From positions 8,787,344 through 8,851,343 of the forward strand of contig NC_023756.2 of the NCBI RefSeq assembly GCF_000499845.2: a stretch of 64,000 bases of DNA, read 5' to 3'. Below are positions 12,864-24,848 of this stretch, in pieces. The notes under the pieces were generated by a model, which was not told the origin of the DNA, did no database searches, and worked only from the letters and a program-made list of their open reading frames with translations. The position numbers and the translations under genes were made by a program. Origin of the DNA: Phaseolus vulgaris (taxonomy: Eukaryota > Streptophyta > Magnoliopsida > Fabales > Fabaceae). How positions within the stretch are numbered: position 1 is the stretch's first letter; each line of letters starts with the position of its first letter.

Positions 12864-13820
12864 TAAACATTCTATAACTTATTTCAACTTACGAAAATAT
12901 AACAAGATTACAATATTGTGTTTGTAATGTGTATTTAAGTTATTTGTAATGTAATTTATAGAAGACGAATATGTGTATTAAAGTTACCCGTGACCGTTCT
13001 TACAAGAGACACATTTTTAGAATGAAGTTAATGTCTTCTTAGTGACCGTTGTTTTGCATGCATCTTCATTCAACCCATATCTCTAAACTGTCTTTCCCGT
13101 GATCATTCTTCTGCATGTATTTTTATTTGGTCCGATGCAACCATCAACAATTTGCTGATAACTCAATCAACAATTCAGTCATAACTCCACCATCCTTATT
13201 TCATCTTTTAAGACAAATTATCTTTTCACACCATATGAAACTTTTTTCTAAATCCTTCTGTTATTAACTTTTGGAAATGTTTTCTCAACTAATTCTATAG
13301 AAGTCTTGTGGTCTAATCACTACCAACAAAGTATATAAGTACACTTTAGCTTATTTGAGAAACTTAATTCATTTTAACTATTTTCTTTACCTATAAATAC
13401 TATACAAGTAAACTTGAGCAAACACAGAGTAAGTACTATGTAATTCATTTAAACTACTTTCTTTACTTATAAAATTTTGTTCAAACAACACCAAAATACT
13501 TATTAAATATGTGTTTTTTTTTATGTAAATATTTATGTATAACTTGTTTCTAAATTACTGATTAGATATTCATGTATGAGTTATTTCTAAGCTACTTACT
13601 ATATATGTGTTTTTCATGTAAACACTCTATAAGTTATTTTTACTCATAAAAATAAAATAAGATTTCAATATTATATCTGCAATGTATATTTAAGTTATCT
13701 TCATAATTTATCATGAAGAGATAAACAACTAAATGCATTAATAGGTGATGGAGACTTTCCAACACTTACTATTGACTCCATTATTGTCTGTAGTCATTAT
13801 CATTCAATTCATACTAAATC

Positions 13821-16089
13821 GTTAGTTGGATGCTTGTATAAAATTATCTCAAAAGTGTTGTCTCTACGCTTGAAAAAGGTAATTAGTAAAGTTATTGATT
13901 TGAGACAGTCAGCTTTTCTTGAAGGTAGGGGTTTGCTGGACAGTGTGTTAGTAGCTAATGAGGTGTTGGAGGAATATAAAAGAAAGAGGAAGAGTTGTGT
14001 GTTCTTCAAAGTCGACTATGAGAAGGCGTATGACTCGGTTAGTTGGGAATTCATTTATTATATGCTTGATCGGTTGGGTTTCTGTGCTAAATGGATTAAG
14101 TGGATAAAATGTTGCTTAGAATCTGCTTCAGTTTCTGTGTTGGTGAATGGTAGTCCTACTAGGGATCCTAGGAAGGGTCTTCGCCAAGGTGATCCACTAG
14201 CTCCGTTTCTCTTCCTTTTAGTTGCAGAAGGGTTGGCTGGAGTTTCTAGGATGGCAGAAGAGAAGAATTTGATTGATAGTTTGGAGGTTGGAAGAGCTAA
14301 AGTAAAGGTGAATATGTTGCAATATGCTGATGATACTTTATTCTTCTGTGAAGCTAATACCAAAAGTATCTTCAATATTAAGGCGATTTTACTTTGTTTT
14401 GAGCTAGCTTCTGGGCTTAAGGTGAATTTCTTAAAAAGCAAATTGGGCGGGTTAGGGTTGGATTCGAGTTCGCTTCAGCGTTTTGCGGCTATTCTCAATT
14501 GTAATGTGATGGTAACTCCATTTGTTTACTTGGGGCTACCGGTAGGAGGGTGTCATAAGCGCAGTGCTTGTTGGAACGGGGTGTTAGAGAAAGTTCAGAA
14601 TAAACTGTCTAGGTGGAAAGGCAGGTGCCTGTCAATGGCAGGGAGAATTTGTTTAATCAAGTCTGTTCTTTCTTCAATCCCGTTATTTTTTATGTCTTTA
14701 TTTAAACTGCCTTCTGTGGTGGCAGACAAGTTAGTTCGGATCCAAAGGAATTTCCTTTGGGGGTGGGGCTCTGATGGAAGGAAGATCGCTTGGGCTTCTT
14801 GGGATAAGGTGTGTAAGCCTCGGGATTCTGGAGGTCTTGGAATCATTGATCTTAGGAAATTTAACTTGGCTTTATTAGGAAAGTGGATTTGGAGACTGGG
14901 TACGGATAAAGGAGGTTTGTGGAAAGAGATTCTTGATTCTAAGTATGGTGGTTGGAGAAGTTTGAGAGAAGGCGGTAAGTCTAGTAGGGGCTCTCTCTGG
15001 TGGAAAGATTTGAAGGAGGTGTGGGATTCAGAGGGTTGGGGTAGAAGTTTTGAAGATGGGTTTAAGTGGAAAGTGGGGGATGGTAAGGAGATTTCTTTTT
15101 GGGAGGACAGTTGGTTGAGCTGTGGTACTTTGAAGGGAGTTTTTCCGAGACTTTTCTCTCTAAGCTCGGCTAAAAATGCAAAAATGGCTGAGCTTGGGTA
15201 TTGGTATAATGGTGAATGGGTGTGGAATTTGGACTGGCGTAGATCCTTTTTCGACTGGGAGAAGTCTTTGGTTGAACAGCTGTTTCAAAGTTTGCAAGAG
15301 GTGAAGTTGGTTTTTGGGGAGGCGGACAGTTGGGTCTGGAAGATTGGGGAGAGTCAAACTTTCTCAGTCAACTCTGCCTATGTTCAGGTAAGGCGGGTTA
15401 GAGGAGGGGAGTATTCTCCTGTGTATAGTAAGTTGTGGAGGTGCAAAGCCTTGCCATCTGCTTTGTTCACTGCTTGGAGGGTGTTGGAGAATAGGATTGC
15501 CTCTAGGGTTAACTTGGTAAGGCGCGGAGTGGCGGTAGAAAATCTCTTGTGTTGTTTGTGTGGGGAGGAGGAGGAGTCATCTTGTCACTTGTTCTTTGTT
15601 TGCAGGTTTGCTTGGCGTGTCTGGTGTCTGTGCTTTAAGTGGCTTGGTGTGTCGTCTGTAATTCACAAGGATCCTAAGTCAAATTTTTCACAATTCTGGA
15701 TGAGTCAGGCTTCTGTTTCGGATAACGAAGTTTGGGGTACAATTTGGGTTGGCATTGTGAGCGAAATCTGGAAACATAGGAACTCGGTCATCTTCAATAG
15801 AGGTGTGGCAGATGTGTCTGAAGTGTTCGTTTCGGTGCAAGTAAAGGTATGGTCTTTGATTTATGCAAAGTCTCGTTCTGCTTATTTCCCTTATTCTAGT
15901 TGGGTTTTAAATCCTTTGGCTTGTATGAGGTTGATTCATTAACATTGGTTAGTGTTGGTATGGTTATCCCTTTGCTAATTTGGTAGGCGTTCTAATAGGA
16001 GACTGATGTCAAGTATTTCTGTATAAGGGTTGGACCACCCCTGAAGTGGTCCCTATTTATTTATTTATTTTATTGCTGATAAAAAAAAA
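13821..16089 (+). mobile_element. 5'-truncated LINE (non-LTR retrotransposon), perfect 10 bp TSD
   Basis: The insertion is bounded by the perfect direct repeat ATACTAAATC at 13811-13820 and 16090-16099. Its 3' end is a ~10 A tail after tattgctgat. The 5' end falls inside the reverse transcriptase frame (LVGCLYKIISK), so the endonuclease and early RT are missing, the usual result of incomplete target-primed reverse transcription. The frame is intact from the truncation point to its natural stop, so the insertion looks young. Confidence 0.92.
13822..15942 (+). CDS. LINE ORF2 C-terminal part: reverse transcriptase plus zinc-binding region
   Basis: An open frame of about 706 codons with no ATG at its start; it begins abruptly at the element's 5' truncation. 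RT motifs appear in order: FKVDYEKAYDSVSWEF (the Asp-bearing motif A), LRQGDPLAPFLFLLVAEG (motif B), the catalytic QYADDTLFF (motif C), then YLGLPVGG and SRWKGRCLSMAGR. The C-terminal part has the plant LINE zinc-binding RT region: SKLWRCKALPSALFTAWR followed by CCLCGEEEESSCHLFFVC with Cys/His spacing. It ends near a conserved-looking IWKHRNSVIFN block. The protein would reverse-transcribe LINE RNA at nicked chromosomal DNA, but this copy lacks the endonuclease and a start codon, so it is not expected to be autonomous. Confidence 0.92.
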   Translation, partial: LVGCLYKIISKVLSLRLKKVISKVIDLRQSAFLEGRGLLDSVLVANEVLEEYKRKRKSCVFFKVDYEKAYDSVSWEFIYYMLDRLGFCAKWIKWIKCCLESASVSVLVNGSPTRDPRKGLRQGDPLAPFLFLLVAEGLAGVSRMAEEKNLIDSLEVGRAKVKVNMLQYADDTLFFCEANTKSIFNIKAILLCFELASGLKVNFLKSKLGGLGLDSSSLQRFAAILNCNVMVTPFVYLGLPVGGCHKRSACWNGVLEKVQNKLSRWKGRCLSMAGRICLIKSVLSSIPLFFMSLFKLPSVVADKLVRIQRNFLWGWGSDGRKIAWASWDKVCKPRDSGGLGIIDLRKFNLALLGKWIWRLGTDKGGLWKEILDSKYGGWRSLREGGKSSRGSLWWKDLKEVWDSEGWGRSFEDGFKWKVGDGKEISFWEDSWLSCGTLKGVFPRLFSLSSAKNAKMAELGYWYNGEWVWNLDWRRSFFDWEKSLVEQLFQSLQEVKLVFGEADSWVWKIGESQTFSVNSAYVQVRRVRGGEYSPVYSKLWRCKALPSALFTAWRVLENRIASRVNLVRRGVAVENLLCCLCGEEEESSCHLFFVCRFAWRVWCLCFKWLGVSSVIHKDPKSNFSQFWMSQASVSDNEVWGTIWVGIVSEIWKHRNSVIFNRGVADVSEVFVSVQVKVWSLIYAKSRSAYFPYSSWVLNPLACMRLIH

Positions 16090-18030
16090 ATACTAAATCC
16101 ATTTTTACACTGAAATTGTTAATTCCAATTTTTATTTTAACTTAAATTGTCATCGTAATTGATGGCTTCCATTTAAAAATTTAACTGAATAAATTAATCG
16201 ATTTAATTAAATTCATTTATATAATTGGTGACCTTAAACCAAAAATCTCACTTTTTGTCAGCAACTTACCAATTATTTTTTTATTTGTTATTTTTATATT
16301 TCAATTACCAAATTACATTATTTTAATAAATTTTCAGCTTATTTCATCTTATCAGGGTTTATGTTAAGATGATCTTTACTTTACAACTTTTCATAAAAAT
16401 TGTCCGTAGTTGTAGTTTAATAATAATAATAATGATGAAAAAAAGTAGACAAATTAATCTAATAGCTCCAACTTATTAAAATAGTTCATGTTTCCATTTA
16501 TATAGATATTATAGTTTTGTGTAATTACTACATCAATCACTATTTTATTTTGAAATATATTTTCAAATTAAATTATTATTTAAAATATTATACAAAATTT
16601 ATGTGATGAAATTTTTTTAAGATTTATTTCTAACTTCAAATTAAACCATATTTTGTCTAAAATATATTTATTTATATTAAGTTTTTACTATTATTCCTAA
16701 AAAATCATTAAATAAAAATTAATTTTATAAAAAAAGTTTATTATATTAATCAAGTTAAAAATTATTAATATTTAAATTAGAATTTATTATTAATAAATAA
16801 TTTTTAAATTGATATTTAATTAGTTATAAGATTTTAAATATTAACAATTATTTTGATTATTTTAATTAATATTTTAAATATTTTAAATTTGTCTTTTAAT
16901 ATATTAATTTATTATTTTTTATAAATATCAATATATTTTAATATTTTGTAATATATTATGTCACCAGTAAATTAATGGATATACGAGTTGTAATATTCAC
17001 ACATAAAAAAACTTAGATAAAAATATATAATTTAGATGGTGTACTTTTAAAAGTATTATTCGATAGTAAAAAAATAAAAGTAGATGAGTATATTAAAACA
17101 TAAAAATTATGTAAATTTATTTTTTAATTGAAAATATTCTTAATACCAAAGAAAATTATATTTGTTTTAGTTTTGCTATTATATAATATTTTACAGTTTT
17201 GAGAGAAAATTTGGTAAAATTGGACTTTGATTTTACTTTTATATATAAAGTTATTTTAAATTGAAATTTATTTATTTGGATGTTAGATTAGATTTATTGT
17301 TTGTAATGTTTTGAGATTTTTTTTGGAAAAAAAATATGAAACATATTGATTCTAAATTAATTAGAAATATATAAAAATATAGTCTACAATATTATTTTTT
17401 TTTATTTTTTTATAACATTAGAAACTGTCTGATTTTAAACTTATATAATAAAAAACTTTATCAATCTATGGGAATAAGAAACTTTTTCACTACATAAAAG
17501 TAATGTATTTCCCTCATTTACTTATTTAAAAAAAAATAATAGAAAAAGGTGAAATAAACAGGATAGAAAAAAAAAGAGTAAGAAAACAAAATAACAATAA
17601 ACTTATTAAAAGTTAGATTTTGAGTATAACTATTATTATTATTATTATTTTTTTTTTTATTTTTTTATTTTTTTATTTTTTTTAAATATTTTAAAAAATT
17701 TGTTTTAAAACAAAATAATATATTTTGTATCTGTTTGCTTCTCTTATTTTTTTAAATTTAACAAAATTTATCTAAAACAATAAAAATTTAAATATATTCA
17801 TATGTTAATTTCTTTTAATGTTTTTACAAACTTACCAGTGTGCTAAGAAACTTTATTATTAAATAAAGAAAATAAAATAATAAAAGTAGATGCAATATCT
17901 ATTGTTTGCATGCATTTTTATTGGATCCGTCTCTCTATAATACTTTCCCGTGATCATTCTTCAATGTATTTTCATTTGTTCCGATGCACGATTTTTTCGT
18001 TACTCCACCACCTTATTTATTTTACTAAAA

Positions 18031-19325
18031 TTTATATTTGTGCTGAATTTAAGATATTATTTGTTTTTAATTTTTTTTATAATATTAAAAACGGTTTGAT
18101 TTTGAATTTATATGTACATTTTAGTAAGAGAAAATAAAAAAATTTCATCAGTCCATTTAAGTTTTTTTTTATTTCACGCATTCATCCCATTCTTTTATTG
18201 AAAAAAACAGTAGAAAAAGAGATTAAATAAATATAACTAAATAACATAAACAAAAGAAACTCTTGTTCTTATGATTTCTCTTTCTTTCAAAACACTGAAG
18301 TTAGGTTTTAAGTATTACTTTATTTTTTTTAAATTAAAATATTATAAAACAGTTTTGAATTAAAAAACTTTTTAAAACAAAAGATCCTTTCTAGAAACTT
18401 CCGAATGTTTTATTATAAAAGAAAGAAGGAAAACAGAGTGAGACAATTAACAGGACGCATCTTGGAATTGTTTTCTTCTCTCCTGTCACTCACCGCCGGT
18501 TCTTCTGAACCATTCGGTTAGTTTTCTTTGCTGCATGGATGGATTGTAACTGCTGATTTTTGTTTTGTTTTTTCTCACTAAGAAAGGATCCAACCTTTGA
18601 ATGTTTTGGAAGAAGTAATTTATTAGTGTAGGGTTTAGATTAACTCAACCCAGATAACAGTTTATAATATTCAAATGAGCAAATTTGACAAAACTAATTT
18701 TTCTATAAATATTAAAGTTTTGATACTAAAAAGTGTTTGCATTCCAATCCAAATCCAAATGCTTGAAAAGAGGCAAAGAAATGTATCCATAAATTATTTT
18801 CAGTTCACCTCTTCACCATTTATAAAAATAAGTTAAATATGTAATCTTATTTTATTTTTAGTAATGAAATTAACTGATGCATGCAGTTTTATTTTATTTT
18901 TAATAATGAAATTAACTAATAGAATAATTTTTTAAATCAATAAATAATTTTTTATAATTTGAATGATTATTTGTAAAAATCGATAAACCTAACCTAATAG
19001 CTGCAACTAACGAAAATATTCTGTTTCCATTTTTTTATACATATTATACTTTTGGTACATATATCTAATAAGTATTTTGTTGTTATTTGAATAAATTTTA
19101 CTATAAAATAAATAGAGCTTCTTTCAGTTTAGCCATAAACTTATAGTTTTTGACGAAGTTAAATAATAAGAAGACTTTTAAAGAAGTTAATAACAAGTTA
19201 TGAGAGAATCGGTGAGAGGTCTTGTAGCTTATATACTTGATATACATGTGAATGGGGTAAGAAATGTTAGGAATATATTGTACTATACTTTTTATATTAA
19301 CATAAGAATTTGTTCGGATATAGTA
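18031..19325. other. AT-rich spacer
   Basis: No gene or element end was recognised. One short patch at ~18450-18545 is unusually rich in C and G for the neighbourhood (ctcaccgccggttcttctg) and may be a gene-derived scrap, but no frame could be supported. The stretch 19220-19320 resembles 20670-20720 (tatattgtact..actttttatatta). Confidence 0.5.
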
Positions 19326-19803
19326 TTTCATCTTCTATTTTGATATCTTTTGCATGTTGTTTTTTTTAGAAATATTTTCAAAGACCAAGTCACAATAGTA
19401 TCATCATTGAGAAAAATTAAGTAAACAGATTTTGGAAAACAACACATTCACTATTGTAACTTTTCAACTTCCAAAATGTCTTATCATTATTGTCTAAAAT
19501 TTCAGGTTTGATTCTCATAGCACCAGAAAAACTTTTCTCTTTAAATTATATTTTGACATTTGTTCCTCTAATGTCAAAGGAAAAATAATTTTGATGTATG
19601 AGAATCAAGTCCGTCATTTTGGACAATAATAGTAGTGCATTTTGGAGGTTGAAAAGTTACAAAAGTGAATATGATGTTTTGTCCCAAGTAATTCTTAAAA
19701 TTTGGATGTCCAACTTTTCTAAATGATGATACATTTATAACCTGGATTCTAGAAAAGTTTCTAAAAGAAAGAACACTGCAAATATCAAAACTACAAAATG
19801 AAA
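19326..19803. mobile_element. foldback element, copy 1 (~478 bp inverted repeat)
   Basis: The left half (from tttcatcttctattttgata) is complementary to the right half (to tatcaaaactacaaaatgaa). Paired landmarks are cactattgtaacttttcaac against gttgaaaagttacaaaagtg, and tgattctcata against tatgagaatca. Arms are roughly 220 bp and diverged, around a short centre. There is no coding capacity, so it resembles a non-autonomous foldback/MITE. Target duplications could not be defined because the copies share flanks. Confidence 0.75.
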
Positions 19804-20109
19804 TTTTCACTTCACCTTAAGAAAGTCAGTTTGTTTATATTGTCCTGCGTAGAAGAAAGATGATAAAATATTTTCTTAAGGTAAGTTATTTTCTTAAATT
19901 TTAGTGGATTATTTTTGTGGTTTCAAATTATGTGCATGATATTAGAAAGTTTGCATTCTTTATATTTTGTTAATTTAACGTGATGGTAAATAGTTAAGTA
20001 CGCTAGCTTCCGTGTGTTGAATATGTTTTGAGACAAAAGTGACCCCTCTTACATACATGTTATTAACTAAAGTTATTTTATCTATTAATTAAGAAGCATA
20101 ATGAAAATA

Positions 20110-20930
20110 CTTATTATATAAGTGTTTCATGTAAACACTTTATAAAAATGCTAGATTGTAATCGTATTTTATTTTTAGTAATGAATTTAAGTGATGATGC
20201 ATACACATCCAATAATTTGTTGATGTTATTTGAATAAATAAGAAAATAAGAAACTTATCACCTCCAGAAAGTATCAATTTTTTCATATTATTGAACAAAT
20301 TATAAGTTTGAATTTGTTTAAAGCATTGAAGTTGGATTTTAGGTATCCTTTTATTATTTTATCAAAAAATAAAATATTATAAAACACAATTTTAAAATAA
20401 AAAAACTTAAATAATTTATTTTGCATCTATTTTGTTTCTATTATTTTTTTCAATTTTATAAAATTGATCTAAAACAATGAAAATTTAAGACTTCTTGATA
20501 GAATGTGAATGACAGAAGAAATGTTAGGGAAGAAATGTTAAGAAGTTCCTCATCGTTTGTCTTAGTTTTTGGTGTGCAGTTTATATCAGTGTTAGTCAAC
20601 TACATTTAGTAACATTTTGGGGAATTTTTGTAAGATACAAAATTGGAAGGAATATTTTTATAAGACAATTCCTAATTTCAATATATTGTACTTTACTTTT
20701 TATATTAATATTTTGTGATATATTTAAGAAATAAAATATTGAACTATTGATAGTATATATTGTGAAGTGAACAATTTTTCCATTCCATATGTGGCACAAT
20801 ATTGATAAATTTGGTGGTGCATTGCTGATTTTATAAATTGTCCCTACTCATGAGAAAATTATGCTATATTTTTTTTTATATTTTTTTATCAATTAAAATT
20901 ATGGTATATTGCTGTAAGTTCATGGTTTCA
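20110..20930. other. decayed duplicated sequence, no gene
   Basis: AT-rich. The part 20670-20775 weakly resembles intron sequence of the gene at 46-59 kb (47155-47275), sharing actttactttt...tattttgtga and a following tattga..tattg tract. This would fit an old partial duplication of that locus, but the match is short. Confidence 0.35.
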
Positions 20931-21375
20931 CGAGGTCTAGGAGTTGGATTCATATTATTTATTTTATGATCTAGAAATACTAGAAAAGAAAATAAGTAAA
21001 TTTATTTAATATAAAACTATATTTATGTTTTTTGTTTGAATATATTTTGAGTATAACATTTTTTTAATTAGATTTAATGTATGGGTTCTTAAAAAGATTT
21101 AATATATTTGTCATTGTAATTATAAAATTTCTTTTTTACTCATTAAGAAATGAGAGAATGACTAACCCTCTTGAGATTACAAAACCATAAACATTCAAAT
21201 TACCTTTATACTCTTTTCTATCTACACCATTAACTTCATTCAACAAGGTAATTTTCTTGAAGCAAGTGCCTAAATTTCAACCCAATCATCATATTGTTAA
21301 TATCCACTTTATTGTACGGAAAAACAAAGTTAGTTTATAATTCACCATAAAGTCTTTGGTGTATGTTTGTGTTTT
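20930..21375. repeat. duplicated segment, partner of ~25800-26261
   Basis: Near-colinear with ~25800-26261; both contain attcaacaaggtaattttct and accataaagtctttggtgta. The two lie about 4.9 kb apart in the same orientation and mark the ends of repeat units in the 19-26 kb array. No coding content. Confidence 0.75.
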
Positions 21376-21678
21376 TAGTTTTTTTAGTTATATTTCATTT
21401 TCAAAGTAATATCTTACTATAACATGAATCTTTGATTCTCTTTTGTGCCATGAAGGAATTGTGGCGAGTGACGCAAAATCAAAATGTTCAAATTCTCGTC
21501 CAGTTCAATTTTGAGGTAATGGAAAATTTTACCACTATGTACTTTTTTTAAAGATTTTGTGATGCATAATTTTGGAGAGCAAAATCTAAATTTGGGTATA
21601 TGAGTGAATGTAGAATAATGTGAAAGTGAGAACTTTGGTTGATAGTATGATGACATAAGGATTTGTTCAAGTGTACTG

Positions 21679-22160
21679 TTTCATCTTCTATTTTGATATC
21701 TTCTGCATATATTCTTTTCTTTTAGAAATCTTTCCAAAGACCAAGTCACAATAGTATCATCATTGAGAAAAATTAAACAAACGCATTTTGAGAAACAACA
21801 CATTCACTATTGTAACTTTTCAACTTCCAAAATGTCTTATCATTATTGTCTAAAACTTCAGGTTTAATTCTCATAGCACTAGAAACACTTTTCTCTTTAA
21901 CATTAGATTTTGACATTTGTTCCTCTAATGTTAAAGGAAAAATAATTTTGATGTATGAGAATCAAGTCCGTCATTTTGGACAATAATGATAATGCATTTT
22001 GGAAGTTGAAAAGTTACAACAGTGAATATGATGTTTTGTCCCAATTAATTCTTAAAATATGTATGCCCAACTTTTTTAAATGATGATACAATTATAACCA
22101 AGGTTCTAGCAAAGTTTCTAAAAGAATGAACAATGCAAATATCAAAACTACAAAATGAAA
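21679..22160. mobile_element. foldback element, copy 2
   Basis: Same structure as 19326-19803: complementary halves around a short centre, with cactattgtaacttttcaac on the left and gttgaaaagttacaacagtg on the right. Very close in sequence to copy 3, consistent with their being duplicated together. Confidence 0.75.
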
Positions 22161-22560
22161 TTGCCACATCACCTAAAGAAAGTCAATTTGTTTATATTGT
22201 CACACGAAGAAGGATGATGATGATAAAATTTGTTTATAGGTAAGTTTTTTTCTTAAATTTTAGTGGATTATTTTTGTGGCTTAAGATTATGAGCATTTTA
22301 TTGGAAATTTTGCTTTCTATATATTTTGTCAATTTAACATGATGGGAAGTAGTTAAGTAAGCTAGCTTTTGTGTGTTGAATATGTTTTTATAGAAAAATA
22401 ATCTCTCTTACATACATTTTATTAAAAATAATTATTCTATCTATTAATTAATACGCATAATAAAATATGAATTCGGATTCTAAGAAGTCAATTACAACAC
22501 TTAAAGATTTATAATGTAATTATAATGTGATATTTGTAGTGTTATCATATGCTTTTATAA

Positions 22561-22643
22561 CTGAAGATTGATATTACTATATATTGTTATGAAGATGAGA
22601 AACTTTTGGATGAGGCATATAAACAAATATTCTCATAGGCTAT
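22561..22643 (+). pseudogene. decayed copy of exon 5 of the DUF2854-type gene
   Basis: Aligns along its whole length with exon 5 (51023-51106) of the gene at 46-59 kb. It reads LKIDITIYCYEDEKLLDEAY and then hits an in-frame TAG; the functional exon reads VKSDVTRYRYGDEQHLDEAL. The GTATGT donor is kept, the acceptor is lost, and the copy is one base shorter. About 110 bases of downstream intron also match (cataaaagt..catctttc.tc.tctacttgt). It is a gene fragment, not a functional exon. Confidence 0.8.
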
Positions 22644-22980
22644 GTATGTCATTTTCAATTAATGAATATCATCGAGGTATTTTTTACTTTTTGTAGGAGA
22701 CATAAAAGTAGCATTTTTCTTTGTCTTCTACTTGTATTTCATACAAGTGTACTTGAATCAAATTTGAAGCTTAAATTTTAGGTAATTCTATTTTGAACAT
22801 GGACATAATTGATCCTTTTTAATATTAATATATTTGTCATCTACCAACAAACACCTAAACTCTAACTTTTAGTTAAACGATGGAAATTGTGAGTTTTTTT
22901 TTCTTTCATACTAGATATACATTAACAATCTTCATCCATAGCTAGCATAAAAATTAGATTGCCACTAGATGTATTCGCTG

Positions 22981-23827
22981 TGTAACACCCCATAATTTAC
23001 ATATAACTATTACAATAAAAGTTCTACCAGTTTCTATACAAACTTGGAGTTTTTCAAAACATTCCTAATACATGATTAGGATTTATAGAAATACAAATAT
23101 TTACATATCCACAGCTCAAAATAAAACTCTGTAACCTCTAAGGCTCTCTTGCACCTGTATGGTCATCTGCTTGTGTACATAGTACAGTCATCGCAGTTCA
23201 AACACAACAAGAAAAGCAAGGGTAAGCTACTGAAAATAGAATTTTATAATATACACACTTAAATCCAAAGAGAAAACCAAGTTACATGATCAATTTCTCA
23301 AATTACACAATCTTCTTCAAATCCCAACATTAAAACAATCACATAGATCTCACATGGATCTACACATCCAAAATATTCAACAAACAACGTCTTCCGGAAG
23401 ACCCGTATTAAGTAAGTCCTACCAGAGACTAACACCTGATCCAAAGATTACCAGCGAATCCAACAGAAAGGATCAGGGTAAGTTCAATACAACCCAAGCC
23501 GTGCATCTCATATGTCACGGTGTGCATGAACTCCCCCATCAGCTTCTCACCACCTGATATCTTAGTCTATGTGACTTAGATCATCAGTGAAGCTCGGAGA
23601 TCTCTGTTACCACATAGGCATCAATACTTAATACACAACAAACATCAGTCCATACATTATCCCGACATCAATACTTAATACACAACAAACATCAGTCCAT
23701 ACATTATCCCAAATGTATGAATTCAATTTCATACCATTTCGTCACACAATATTATTTCAAAAGTTATCCACAATATTCAAAAGTTTATTTGACATAAAAA
23801 AAATACACTTTATTGGGACCACAAATG
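22981..23827. mobile_element. LTR-like insertion or relic starting TGTAACACCCC
   Basis: Sequence absent from the corresponding place in the tandem partner (after ~25278). It begins TGTAACACCCCATAATTT, a common terminus of plant gypsy-type LTRs. It is A/C-rich and non-coding. No matching second LTR, primer site or target duplication was found, so it may be a solo LTR fragment or a truncated end. Confidence 0.4.
23619..23710. repeat. 47 bp tandem duplication
   Basis: Two consecutive, nearly perfect copies of a 47 bp unit (catcaatacttaatacacaa...), starting at 23619 and 23666, inside the LTR-like segment. Confidence 0.9.
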
Positions 23828-23966
23828 TACTTTTTTTAAAGATTTTGTGATGCATAATTTTGGAGAGCAAAATCTAAATTTGGGTATATGAGTGAAAGTA
23901 GAATAATGTGAAAGTGAGAACTTTGGTTGATAGTATGATGACATAAGGATTTGTTCAAGTGTACTG

Positions 23967-24449
23967 TTTCATCTTCTATTTTGATATCTTCTGCATATAT
24001 TCTTTTCTTTTAGAAATCTTTCCAAAGACCAAGTCACAATAGTATCATCATTGAGAAAAATTAAACAAACGCATTTTGAGAAACAACACATTCACTATTG
24101 TAACTTTTCAACTTCCAAAATGTCTTATCATTATTGTCTAAAACCTCAGGTTTAATTCTCACAGCACTAGAAACACTTTTCTCTTTAACATTAGATTTTG
24201 ACATTTGTTCCTCTAATGTTAAAGGAAAAATAATTTTGATGTATGAGAATCAAGTCTGTGATTTTGGACAATAATGGTAGTGTATTTTGGAAGTTGAAAA
24301 GTTACAACAGTGAATTTGATGTTTTGTCCCAATTAATTCTTAAAATCCGTATGTCCAACTTTTTTAAATGATGATATAATTATAACTTGGGTTCTTGCAA
24401 ATTTTCTAAATGAATGAACAATGCAAATATCAAAACTACAAAATGAAAT
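23967..24449. mobile_element. foldback element, copy 3
   Basis: Third copy of the ~480 bp inverted-repeat element, with the same paired landmarks as copies 1 and 2 and no coding capacity. Confidence 0.75.
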
Positions 24450-24848
24450 TGCCACTTCACCTGAAGAAAGTCAATTTCTTTATATTGTCCAATGAAGAAT
24501 GATGATGATGATAAAATATTTCCTCAAGATAAGTTGTTTTCTTAAATTTTAGTGGATTGTTTTTGTGGTTTAAGATTATGTGCATGTTATTGGAAAGTTT
24601 GCTTTCTATATATTTTGTCAATTTAACATGATGGTAAGTAGTTAAGTAAGCTAGCTTTTGTGTGTTGAATATGTTTTGAGAGAAAAGTGATCCCTCTTAC
24701 ATATATTTTATTAAAAATAATTATTTTATCTATTAATTAAGAAGCATAATGAAATATGATTTTGGATTCTAAGAAGTCAAAGATGACACTTAAAGATTTT
24801 AATGTAATTATAATGTGATATTTGTAGTGTTATCATATGCATTTATAA

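Larger units (their letters stand above)
13020..18030. repeat. direct duplication, copy B
   Basis: Second copy of the 9770-12690 segment, interrupted by the LINE at 13821-16089. The 13020-13190 part matches both 12535-12690 and 17895-18020, so the junction segment exists three times (all with gcatgc.tttt.att followed by gatcattctt-like text). The interval 16100-16510 has no counterpart in copy A. The rest is AT-rich and non-coding, with a T/A homopolymer-rich tract near 17635-17695. Confidence 0.75.
21541..22980. repeat. tandem duplication unit, copy 1 of ~2.29 kb offset pair
   Basis: Highly similar to 23828-25278 at a near-constant offset of 2,287 bases. The unit contains a foldback element and a decayed exon. 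Most of it looks recent (only scattered substitutions by eye). It stops at 22980, where a TGTAACACCCC-type sequence begins. Confidence 0.85.

Noticed and set aside
14058..15357. Minus-strand open frames opposite the LINE reverse transcriptase
   Set aside because: They are antisense shadows of the long coding frame on the plus strand.
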